Shown here one piece after another: positions 1-6,845 of a stretch of 8,019 nucleotides of DNA. The notes beneath the pieces were generated by a model, which worked only from the letters and a program-made list of their open reading frames with translations, was not told where the DNA came from and made no database searches. Within the stretch, counting starts at the first letter, position 1. Every line of letters begins with the position of its first letter. The position numbers and the translations under genes were made by a program. Source of the DNA: Tangfeifania sp. (GTDB lineage: Bacteria; Bacteroidota; Bacteroidia; Bacteroidales; Prolixibacteraceae); contig JAGYMR010000122.1 in assembly GCA_018400515.1 (NCBI GenBank), forward strand, positions 1 to 8,019, read 5' to 3'.

Positions 1-978
1 CATGCATTCGCTCAACGAATTATTTTTGGCATTTGTGTACCCTGTTTTTTGGTGATGGTACAACTGGCTTCAACCCCCTTTACTTTATATGGGCAATTGG
101 GCTCAGAAAAACCTGATGAGGTGAAGGTAGCGGCGGTGCAGGTTTCGGGCCACTATAAAACGCCAGCGCCGGAGCTGAAGAAAGACCCGGTGGAAACAGC
201 AATAGAATACATAAACAGGGCGGGCCGTGACAGTGCCCAATTGGTGGTTTTTCCGGAGTATTACCTGGGCCGCATCTCAATTCCGGGAGAAGCGACCAAA
301 GCCCTTGCAAAGGCCGTTGCGCAAAACCATATCTATGCGATCATCGGAGGCTGGGAGGTTTTTGATGACGGGACTTTTGCCAATGTTGCCATCCTTTTCG
401 GACGGGATGGAAGCATTGCAGGGAAATATTATAAAACGCATGCAGCGGTCGACTCCTACTGTGAAAGTGAGCCGGCCTACAGCACTCCGCCGGAAGGACA
501 TGATAGGGATTGGTTCATTCAAAACGACCCCGAATGGATCATGAAGCGGGGAGCATCTTTCCCCGTCTTTGATCTCGATTTTGGAAAAATCGGCATATTT
601 ATTTGCTATGACGGTTGGTTCCCGGAGCCTCCAAGGATCCTTTCCCTGAAAGGAGCAGAAATTCTTGTCTGGATGAATGGGCGGGGCGGCCCGGTTGAAG
701 ATTTTATTGTGAAAACCATTATGTTTCAGAATTGCGTATCCATGATTTGCACGAACCAGGCGAAGGGGTGGGGAACAATGATCGCGGAATGGCCTGCGAC
801 AATCAAACAATACTGTCCTGAAAGCAAGGAAGCTTACATTACAGGAAAAATAAATTTGAAAAAACTGCGGCTTGCCCGGCGGGACAACCGGAATTTTCAG
901 CAACGGCGGCCGGAAATTTATCAGGAACTCCTGAAACAACATCCCGTCTGGGAAAATTATCATAACCGGGATGAATAA
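1..978 (+). CDS. Carbon-nitrogen hydrolase (nitrilase superfamily), probably exported, 5' end cut by window edge
   Basis: The protein is a nitrilase-superfamily amidohydrolase, a family that cleaves non-peptide C-N bonds in amides, carbamoyl compounds or nitriles. The family's Glu-Lys-Cys triad is visible. Counting residues from the TTG at 49, Glu70 lies in VVFPEYYLG, Lys129 in GKYYKTHA, and the nucleophile Cys186 in IFICYDGWFPE (codon 604-606). The fold runs from about residue 25 (VKVAAVQV) to about 268. The frame is open back to base 1, and the 16 codons before position 49 plus those after it encode a basic residue and then a hydrophobic run (RIIFGICVPCFLVMVQLAS), which reads as a signal peptide. 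TTG 49, GTG 52 and ATG 55 all fall inside that run and have no obvious ribosome site, so I infer the true start is upstream of the window. The substrate cannot be told; aliphatic amidase, formamidase-like or N-carbamoyl hydrolase activity are all possible. It is convergent with the next gene and ends with TAA. Confidence 0.85.
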   Translation, partial: HAFAQRIIFGICVPCFLVMVQLASTPFTLYGQLGSEKPDEVKVAAVQVSGHYKTPAPELKKDPVETAIEYINRAGRDSAQLVVFPEYYLGRISIPGEATKALAKAVAQNHIYAIIGGWEVFDDGTFANVAILFGRDGSIAGKYYKTHAAVDSYCESEPAYSTPPEGHDRDWFIQNDPEWIMKRGASFPVFDLDFGKIGIFICYDGWFPEPPRILSLKGAEILVWMNGRGGPVEDFIVKTIMFQNCVSMICTNQAKGWGTMIAEWPATIKQYCPESKEAYITGKINLKKLRLARRDNRNFQQRRPEIYQELLKQHPVWENYHNRDE

Positions 979-1027
979 AAGGAACAGGACCGTTTTGACT
1001 GCCTGTGACCGGCCGGAGCGGGAAATG

Positions 1028-1043
1028 TCCGGCAACAACCGGA
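1028..1043. terminator. Weak hairpin in convergent gap (possible terminator)
   Basis: In the 78-bp gap between two convergent genes there is a 5-bp stem, TCCGG paired with CCGGA, around the loop CAACAA. Two possible wobble pairs extend it at the base. No clear U-tract follows on either strand, so a termination role is inferred mainly from the position. I see nothing else in this gap. Confidence 0.2.
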
Positions 1044-1056
1044 TGGGGGCATTGGA

Positions 1057-3180
1057 TCATTTCAGCCGGTTAACCATTTCATAATCCCCGGGAACATCAA
1101 TTTTAACAGGTTCATCGGGTTTACCGGTTCCTGAAAGTGTGATTGTTTTATCACGGGTCACCTTTATGCTCAGGATCATATCCTGGTAATGAATCCGGTT
1201 AATGGTCAGGGAGGGCCACTCTTTTGGCAGATTTGGGTTAATACTGAACCCGTCAACACCGGGTTCGAATCCAAGGAAGCCATAGAGCATCACTTGCGGC
1301 ACCAGGATGCTCTCTTTGAATTCCATATCCACCCCAAGGCCTCCGGCAACATTTCCGCCCTGCAAGGTTCCTCTTTTTGGATCGTTTTTATAATATGCCC
1401 GGAATCCTCCTTCTGATTGCGTGTCGCTATACCATTGAATGATTTCTTTGAGCAACTCTAAAGCAGCATCAGGTCCAAAGACTTTCATTTTTGCCATAAG
1501 GTCGTAATAGGACCATGCAAGTATAGCTCCCCCGTCTTGTACTGAACCTCCCCAGGGCAAAGCATCGGGATTATATCCCCAAAAATAGTAATCCGTGTTC
1601 CTTTTTGTAGTGCTGCGGGGCCCGAAGCGCCAGTGATAAATGTCTTCTCCCACCGAAGTATCTCCTTTGATGATCCTCTTACCAGAAAGCCAGTCCTGAA
1701 TGGATTTGGCCTGTTCAGGGGTGGCAAAATCAAAATGAATGGCTTCATTGTTCAGGAACGTAAAGCCATAGTCATACATGTTTCCTTCCAGGTCAACGGT
1801 CCCGAACCGGCTGGTTTTTTCGTTCCAGAATCGCTTTGTTCCGTATGCTTTCACTTCCCGGGCATGGGTGCGCAGTTCTCCGGGATCGAATGCATCTCCT
1901 CCGGAAGGAATGCACCATTCGGGGTGGTTGATAATTTCTTCTTCCAGGGTGGCAAGGTCTTTCAGAGCATCATAATAATAGATGGTTGCCAGGGCATCTT
2001 CCCCTCCAAAGGGGAGCAGATCCCAGTAATTGCTGCCAATGCCGGCTCCTGGTACAATCTTTTTTTCACCGTTTACATACCGGATCCCGCTGGTACCCTC
2101 GTGCCCCGGCCAGGTGGTGTAAATGCATTTTTTCTCGCGGGGTTGAAATTCCCTTTGCACAAAGCGCATGGCAAAACGGATGCGATCGATCTCACTCCGA
2201 AGGAAAGCGATGTCCTTCGTCCATGTGAAGTAATCATGGCACCCCCGGATATAATTGATGTTGTTTACATTGTGCCTGGTGTCGTAGGCAACATGAAATG
2301 ATTTGATAACCACATCCATTGGTGTCTTGTTATCGAAAACAATCCGGAAGCGGGTGATTTTCCCCTTCCACGAAGGAACCCGGTAAACGGGGATCATGGT
2401 TCGTGCTTCAGGCTCGGGGCGATCAGATTTTCCCGGAGGTTCCGGAGCCCAGGAAGGATGCTCCACGATCCGCTGGTCGAAGGGTGACAACGTAAAATAG
2501 GCCCTTCGCTCTGGTGAAAATCCGGAATGCTCTTTGGTCGTCCATTCTACATAGCAGTTGGCTCCTTTCAACTCGCTTCCCCACCAGTTCAGGCGCAGCC
2601 AGGGATATTCCGCTGCATCAAAAGAAAATTCAGGGGAAAGCACCGATGCGCCGGCGTCCGTTAACCGGATTTCCCACCCCCGGTCAATGACCGGCCCGCT
2701 GTCACCACCCGAAACTTTCCATCTTTCGGGGGTAACGATTTCAGGACCGTCGTAAACCGGGATGCCGGTACTCTTGAAGTGCCAGCCAACCCCGTTTCCC
2801 TGCTGCCACAATGGAAAAGGCCAACCCTCGGCATGGGCCGGACCATCGTGTTGTTGTGTGACAACATACCCCTCGCCATTGATAAACCGGTTCCGCAAAG
2901 TCTGTCTCCACCGGTTGCGCATTTTTTCCAGACCGCCATTTTTGTCAACTGCCGGCCATAATGTGGACATGGGCAGCCACTCGTCCCATAAAGGCATGAG
3001 CGGACCTGTGGTTTGATATTGCTGGTAAAATAATGTTCGCAATGACGCCATTTCTTCCGCATGTCCCGGGACTATAAAATCGGGAAAATGTCCGGGCACA
3101 GGGGTATTGTCTTCTGTTTCCGCTTTCAGGCCGGGGATAAACAGGAACAGAAAAATTAAAAGGAACAGGTTGCGTTTCAT
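1057..3180 (-). CDS. Secreted six-hairpin glycosidase-like protein, family not identified
   Basis: This 707-residue protein has a clear Sec signal peptide (MKRNLFLLIFLFLFIPGLKA, likely cleaved after Ala20). The ATG at 3178-3180 is chosen because it begins that signal; the frame stays open about 49 codons further upstream, but that part runs through a palindromic repeat. Residues about 120-300 are beta-rich and Trp-rich (for example LRLNWWGSEL) and resemble a carbohydrate-binding or jelly-roll domain. Residues about 305-635 look like an alpha/alpha barrel with aromatic and acidic motifs (YWDLLPFGGEDALAT near 385, FLNNEAIHFDF near 475, DYYFWGYNPDALPWGG near 530). Residues about 636-700 (GFEPGVDGFSINPNLPKEW) match the style of the C-terminal beta domain of GH65/GH94/GH78-type six-hairpin enzymes. 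I infer a periplasmic or surface glycan-active hydrolase. I do not recognise the GH family and cannot assign catalytic residues. It follows the protease gene on the same strand, 200 bp away, and ends in TGA. Confidence 0.7.
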   Translation of the reverse strand: MKRNLFLLIFLFLFIPGLKAETEDNTPVPGHFPDFIVPGHAEEMASLRTLFYQQYQTTGPLMPLWDEWLPMSTLWPAVDKNGGLEKMRNRWRQTLRNRFINGEGYVVTQQHDGPAHAEGWPFPLWQQGNGVGWHFKSTGIPVYDGPEIVTPERWKVSGGDSGPVIDRGWEIRLTDAGASVLSPEFSFDAAEYPWLRLNWWGSELKGANCYVEWTTKEHSGFSPERRAYFTLSPFDQRIVEHPSWAPEPPGKSDRPEPEARTMIPVYRVPSWKGKITRFRIVFDNKTPMDVVIKSFHVAYDTRHNVNNINYIRGCHDYFTWTKDIAFLRSEIDRIRFAMRFVQREFQPREKKCIYTTWPGHEGTSGIRYVNGEKKIVPGAGIGSNYWDLLPFGGEDALATIYYYDALKDLATLEEEIINHPEWCIPSGGDAFDPGELRTHAREVKAYGTKRFWNEKTSRFGTVDLEGNMYDYGFTFLNNEAIHFDFATPEQAKSIQDWLSGKRIIKGDTSVGEDIYHWRFGPRSTTKRNTDYYFWGYNPDALPWGGSVQDGGAILAWSYYDLMAKMKVFGPDAALELLKEIIQWYSDTQSEGGFRAYYKNDPKRGTLQGGNVAGGLGVDMEFKESILVPQVMLYGFLGFEPGVDGFSINPNLPKEWPSLTINRIHYQDMILSIKVTRDKTITLSGTGKPDEPVKIDVPGDYEMVNRLK

Positions 3181-3241
3181 GTTTAAAATTTTTTGTGCAG
3201 AAAAAAATCGGTAAATAATATTTAATTCGTATTGAATACTG

Positions 3242-3260
3242 AACGGATTGCAGGTCCGTT
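3242..3260. repeat. REP-like palindrome, unit 1
   Basis: The stem AACGGA pairs perfectly with TCCGTT around the 7-base loop TTGCAGG. It shares the core CGGATTGCA with unit 2, offset by 36 bp. Its intergenic position and the repeated core suggest a short interspersed palindromic (REP-like) element. On the minus strand it lies about 60-80 bp upstream of the glycosidase-like start codon. Confidence 0.5.
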
Positions 3261-3279
3261 TCAGGATTCTTGTTGGGTC

Positions 3280-3294
3280 CGGATTGCAAATCCG
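3280..3294. repeat. REP-like palindrome, unit 2
   Basis: CGGATT pairs perfectly with AATCCG around the 3-base loop GCA. This is the cleanest copy of the repeat. From memory, the motif GGATTGCAAATCC recurs between genes in many Bacteroidota genomes and yields spurious short peptides of the RICNP / DLQSV type, as it does here when translated. That recollection is not checked. Confidence 0.55.
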
Positions 3295-3302
3295 CTCCAG
3301 CG

Positions 3303-3317
3303 TTTGGTGCAAATCCG
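3303..3317. repeat. REP-like repeat, degenerate unit 3
   Basis: The half-site GCAAATCCG of unit 2 recurs at 3309-3317, preceded by TTTGGT instead of the matching left arm. Only a 4-bp stem (TTTG with CAAA) remains. It looks like a decayed third copy of the same repeat. Confidence 0.35.
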
Positions 3318-3380
3318 TCCCAGTCATCCCGGAAGATCCCTACCAACATGCGTGGTCAATGAACGGATGGTGCCGTAAAG

Positions 3381-6300
3381 TTATTTTATGTCTTTTTCAA
3401 TCCATTCGGACCGGTCGGGCGGGGGAGGCGTGTCTACTTTCTGCTCCGGCTTTTCTTTCAGTTGCTTCAGCAGCACTTCCACTGCTGTCTCCAGAGAAGG
3501 ATCCTCTCCTTTTGCCAGTGCTTCGGGACGGTCAACCACCTGAATGTCCGGATATACACCGACCCCTTCGATGATATATTCGCCGTGTTCATCAAATACG
3601 CCGAATTGTGGCACGGAGATGCTTCCCCCATCCACCAGCGAGGCATTGCCTGATATTCCGACCAGTCCGCCCCAGGTACGCGTTCCGATGAGTTTCCCGA
3701 GTCCTTTTTTCCGGAAGTAGTAAGGGAAAGCATCGCCGCCTGAAGAGGAGTACCCGTTGATAAGCATGACCTTGGGCCCGTCATGGGCAATACCGGGGGT
3801 ACGCATGGGGTTCAGACCGCCGCGTTTCCAGTACGACAGTGTTTTGCGGTCGAGTAGTTCGGTCATAACATCCGGAATAAAGCCCCCTCCGTTGTACCGG
3901 TCATCAATAATCAATGCTTCTTTGTTATGGTAGGCATACATGCCCCGGAAAAGCTCGCGGTTTCCTTCATACGAAGTATTGGGAACATGGATGTAACCAA
4001 TCCGGCCGCCGGAGAGTTTGTCAACCATTTGCCGCCGTTCTTCCACCCAGTTGAGGTACAGGAGGTTCAGCTCGCTCGACACAGGTTTGATAAACGATGT
4101 AGTGGTATCTGAACCGTCCGGTTGGGAAGAAACCGTGATTTCCATCATTTCTCCTGCACTGTTTTCGAGGTACCTGTACAGGTTTTCGTCCGCCGGTATC
4201 TCCACGCCATTGATGCTGATCAGGTAATCACCTTCGTTTACATCCACCCCGACCTCCGTAAGGGGCGAGCGGCGCTCTTTGTTCCAGTTTTCCCCTTCAT
4301 ATATTTTTTCAATCCGGTAGCGTCCGGCGTCCGGTTCTGTCTTAAACCGGGCACCCAACAGTCCGTTATCAATACGTTCCACGGTTTCGAAATCACCCCG
4401 GCTCACATAGGCATGCCCCACGTTTGCCTCGGAAACCATTTCACTTAAGATATAATCCAGGTCGGTACGATGCCCCACGCAAGGCAGAAGTTTACCGTAT
4501 TTTTTCCGGACGGATTTCCAGTCAACTTCGTGAAGGTTTTCCACATAAAAATAGTCCCTGAAGATCCGCCACCCGTCATTGTAAATTTGGTTCCACTCTT
4601 TTACCGGGTCAATTTTCATTTCCAAATCGCTGAGATCAAGCTGCCCCGCTGCAGGCTGAAGTTCCGGTTTTACTTCAGTGATGCCATAATTTTTTCCTGA
4701 CCGGTAAAGCACTTTCTTGCCATCTGCCGTAACCAGCGCCTGCGAGACACTATCGAGAATTTTTTTACTCTTTTCTTCCGAAAGAAAATATTTATGTAGT
4801 TTCCCGCCGCTGATATACAAAAGTCCTCCCTCCACAGCACCAAGATTGCGGTAATTACCTGCTTTTGCCGGCAGGGCCTCAATCCTTCCGGTAATGCCTT
4901 CAAAATCGATCGCTACCGTGACCGCTTTTTCTTCTTCTTCTTCTTCCTCTTTTTCAACGGCCTTTTCCTTTGCCGCTTCTTTTTCGCCGGAGTCATTTTC
5001 TTTTACCGGGACCACATCGTTTTTGTCTTTATACAATTTTGGGCCGTCTGCTTTCAGGGTCATGGCATAAATCCGGGTAGCCTTGTTATAGACATAATTG
5101 AACTCAAAGCTGGAGAAATCCAGGTTAAAATCCCGGTTGGAGAGGAAAAAAATAAAATTTCCGCACGCAGAGAAGACAGGGGCATAGTCGTTAAATTCAT
5201 TTCCCGTGAGCGGGTGGTTTTTCTGTGTTTCTATGTTGTACACCCAGACGGCTGTTTGTCCGTTGGCAGCTTCTTTCGAATAAACGATCCATTTGGAATC
5301 GGGAGAGAAGGAGTAATCCCGGATTTCTGTTTCCGCAGCCCGGCTGACAATCCTCAACTTTTCGGTTTCTACATCGAGCAGTTTAAGGTTCAGGGTGCGG
5401 TCGGAATACAGCAGGTATTTGCTGTCGGGCGACCATTCGTTGTCATATTTCCAGGCGGATGAGCCGTGGGTGATTTGCCGGGGAACGGCATTTTTTTTGT
5501 TTTCAAGCAGGTAAATTTCATATTCGCCGGTGGCATCGGAGTAATAAACAACGTATTTTCCGTTGGGTGACCAGCTGGGATAAATTTCGCGGACTCCCTG
5601 TGTTTTTGTCAGGTTTCGGGTTATTCCGTTTTCGGCAGGAACAGAGAAGATATCCCCGCGGGCATCAAACAGGGCACGCTCTCCGGCCGGGGATACAGCA
5701 TAGCTGTGGATGTCTTCCTTTACATTTTTAATGTAGGGAAGCCGGTGGGGGGTATCAAAGTTGATGTTGACGGTGATCTTTTTGGTTTTCCCGGTTTGCA
5801 TGTCGGTCTTGTAAAGGAATCCGCCCTTTTCAAAAACCAGTTGTCCGTTTTGGCCGGAAGGCCACATTACATCATAGTCCGAAAAATGGGTGATCTGTTC
5901 GGTTTGCTTTGTTTGGGTGTTGTATCGGTAGATATTCAGCCGCAAATCGCGGTCAGAAGCAAAAAAGATTTCGTTTCCTTCCCAAACAGGCCATTGATCC
6001 GATCCGGCAAAGCCGGTTATTTTATCAGAGGTATCCTTTTTAAGGTTATATATCCACAATTCGGTTGCCCGTCCTCCCTTGTAGCGTTTCCACGTCCTGA
6101 ACTCGCGGTCCACCGGGGTAAAGCAAATTTTTTCTGCATCAGGAGAAAAAACAGCCATGCCACCGTTCACAATCTGCAAAGGTTTTTCCATACCTCCGCC
6201 GACAGGCACGGTAAAGTATTTTCCGTTGCGTTGTCCGAATTCGGTGCGGTTCGAGCGAAAAAGAATATTTTTACTGTCGGGAGTCCAGTCGAGCACAACA

Positions 6301-6665
6301 TTGTCAAAACCACCCCGCGGGGGCATCATCTCCACGGGATTGTACCAGGTAAGCTGCCGGGGTTCCCCCCCTCCGGAGGGCATGACAAATACCTGGCGAT
6401 TGCCGCCGTACTGGCCGGAGAATGCAATCCATTTTCCATCGGGAGAAATTTTTGGAAATAACTCCAGTCCTTTGTGCGAAGTGAGCCGCCGGGCATCTCC
6501 GCCACCGGCATCGACTGTCCAGATGTCTCCGCCATAGACAAAGGCAATGAGATCGCCGTTTATATCAGGAAAACGCATGAGCCGGGAATCATCGGCTGCG
6601 TTTGCATTCAGTGTCATTGCTACAGTTAACAGGATGACAAGGAAAAACTGTTTTATTTTTTGCAT
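3381..6665 (-). CDS. Exported tricorn protease homologue (S41 family serine protease)
   Basis: The 1094-residue protein has the full tricorn layout. A signal peptide is cleaved near Ala23 (LNANA before ADD). Two beta-propellers cover about 28-310 and 315-680, marked by PD40/WD40-like SPDG/SPDS repeats at 74, 128, 174, 325, 366, 412 and 454. A helical C1 domain follows (685-760), then a PDZ domain (about 761-855) and the catalytic C2 domain (about 865-1070). By motif comparison with archaeal tricorn, the catalytic His is His751 (NVGHAY), the nucleophile Ser975 (GYSSSGGDAF), the oxyanion region DDRYNGGG (921-928), and the acidic partner Glu1033 (IIEGVGVYPD). An acidic Lys/Glu linker with seven consecutive Glu (573-579) interrupts the second propeller. 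The tail is Pro-rich (TPPPPDRSEW). The ATG at 6663-6665 is chosen because it begins the signal peptide; an in-frame start at 6701 would add 12 unsupported residues. I infer periplasmic degradation of oligopeptides. Confidence 0.93.
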   Translation of the reverse strand: MQKIKQFFLVILLTVAMTLNANAADDSRLMRFPDINGDLIAFVYGGDIWTVDAGGGDARRLTSHKGLELFPKISPDGKWIAFSGQYGGNRQVFVMPSGGGEPRQLTWYNPVEMMPPRGGFDNVVLDWTPDSKNILFRSNRTEFGQRNGKYFTVPVGGGMEKPLQIVNGGMAVFSPDAEKICFTPVDREFRTWKRYKGGRATELWIYNLKKDTSDKITGFAGSDQWPVWEGNEIFFASDRDLRLNIYRYNTQTKQTEQITHFSDYDVMWPSGQNGQLVFEKGGFLYKTDMQTGKTKKITVNINFDTPHRLPYIKNVKEDIHSYAVSPAGERALFDARGDIFSVPAENGITRNLTKTQGVREIYPSWSPNGKYVVYYSDATGEYEIYLLENKKNAVPRQITHGSSAWKYDNEWSPDSKYLLYSDRTLNLKLLDVETEKLRIVSRAAETEIRDYSFSPDSKWIVYSKEAANGQTAVWVYNIETQKNHPLTGNEFNDYAPVFSACGNFIFFLSNRDFNLDFSSFEFNYVYNKATRIYAMTLKADGPKLYKDKNDVVPVKENDSGEKEAAKEKAVEKEEEEEEEKAVTVAIDFEGITGRIEALPAKAGNYRNLGAVEGGLLYISGGKLHKYFLSEEKSKKILDSVSQALVTADGKKVLYRSGKNYGITEVKPELQPAAGQLDLSDLEMKIDPVKEWNQIYNDGWRIFRDYFYVENLHEVDWKSVRKKYGKLLPCVGHRTDLDYILSEMVSEANVGHAYVSRGDFETVERIDNGLLGARFKTEPDAGRYRIEKIYEGENWNKERRSPLTEVGVDVNEGDYLISINGVEIPADENLYRYLENSAGEMMEITVSSQPDGSDTTTSFIKPVSSELNLLYLNWVEERRQMVDKLSGGRIGYIHVPNTSYEGNRELFRGMYAYHNKEALIIDDRYNGGGFIPDVMTELLDRKTLSYWKRGGLNPMRTPGIAHDGPKVMLINGYSSSGGDAFPYYFRKKGLGKLIGTRTWGGLVGISGNASLVDGGSISVPQFGVFDEHGEYIIEGVGVYPDIQVVDRPEALAKGEDPSLETAVEVLLKQLKEKPEQKVDTPPPPDRSEWIEKDIK
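4929..4949 (-). repeat. In-frame GAA microsatellite encoding poly-Glu
   Basis: On the coding strand there are six tandem GAA codons (plus-strand TTC repeats at 4929-4946) next to one GAG. Together they encode Glu573-Glu579 in the acidic linker of the protease. Unit gain or loss would keep the reading frame and only change linker length. Confidence 0.8.
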
Positions 6666-6701
6666 ATAATAAATGTTTAAATCAATTCTGAACCTAACCA
6701 A

Positions 6702-6709
6702 CGAATATA
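6702..6709 (-). promoter_or_regulatory. Possible -7 element of the protease promoter
   Basis: On the minus strand TATATTCG lies about 37 bp before the protease ATG and differs by one base from the Bacteroidota -7 consensus TAnnTTTG. I find no TTTG at a proper -33 spacing, so this is weak. The leader has no Shine-Dalgarno sequence. Confidence 0.2.
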
Positions 6710-6804
6710 CAAATTTGGTGCAAGTTAGGAAAAGACATTTGTCTCCAACATGCTTTTCTTTTTCATGGACAGACTAATAAACAACCCCATAAATGCAGGC
6801 AATG

Positions 6805-6839
6805 CCGCTCAGAGATTTCGGAACACTCCTGTTCAGCGG
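6805..6839 (-). terminator. Hairpin downstream of the dehydrogenase gene
   Basis: Just 3' of the dehydrogenase stop there is a nested structure. An outer stem pairs CCGCT (6805-6809) with AGCGG (6835-6839), and an inner hairpin pairs GAACA with TGTTC around the loop CTCC (6821-6834). An 11-base bulge sits on one side. The following U-rich stretch is poor, so a terminator or 3'-end stabilising role is inferred from the position. Confidence 0.3.
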
Positions 6840-6845
6840 ATTCCC

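Larger units (their letters stand above)
3240..3368. repeat. Repeat cluster bracketed by 9-bp direct repeats
   Basis: The sequence TGAACGGAT occurs exactly at 3240-3248 and again at 3360-3368, 120 bp apart. The segment between them holds the palindromic units listed separately. The layout resembles a small non-coding mobile element with a target-site duplication. However, the left 9-mer overlaps the first palindrome, and a 9-bp match in this much sequence could be chance. It covers most of the 200-bp gap between the protease and glycosidase-like genes. Confidence 0.3.

Noticed and set aside
277..1038. Minus-strand open frame of 253 codons opposite the nitrilase gene
   Set aside because: It is the antisense shadow of a gene with an intact catalytic triad, and its translation is Pro/Arg/Phe-rich with no domain pattern.
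1633..2301. Plus-strand open frame of 222 codons inside the glycosidase-like gene
   Set aside because: It lies antisense to a well-supported secreted protein and shows no recognisable motif or signal.
3240..3320. CRISPR array
   Set aside because: The repeat copies are short palindromes with unequal spacing (36 and 23 bp) and diverged sequence, with no spacers of regular length and no cas gene in the window.
5706..6461. Plus-strand open frame of 251 codons opposite the protease propeller
   Set aside because: It is antisense to repeated propeller blades with clear SPDG motifs, and its translation has no family resemblance.
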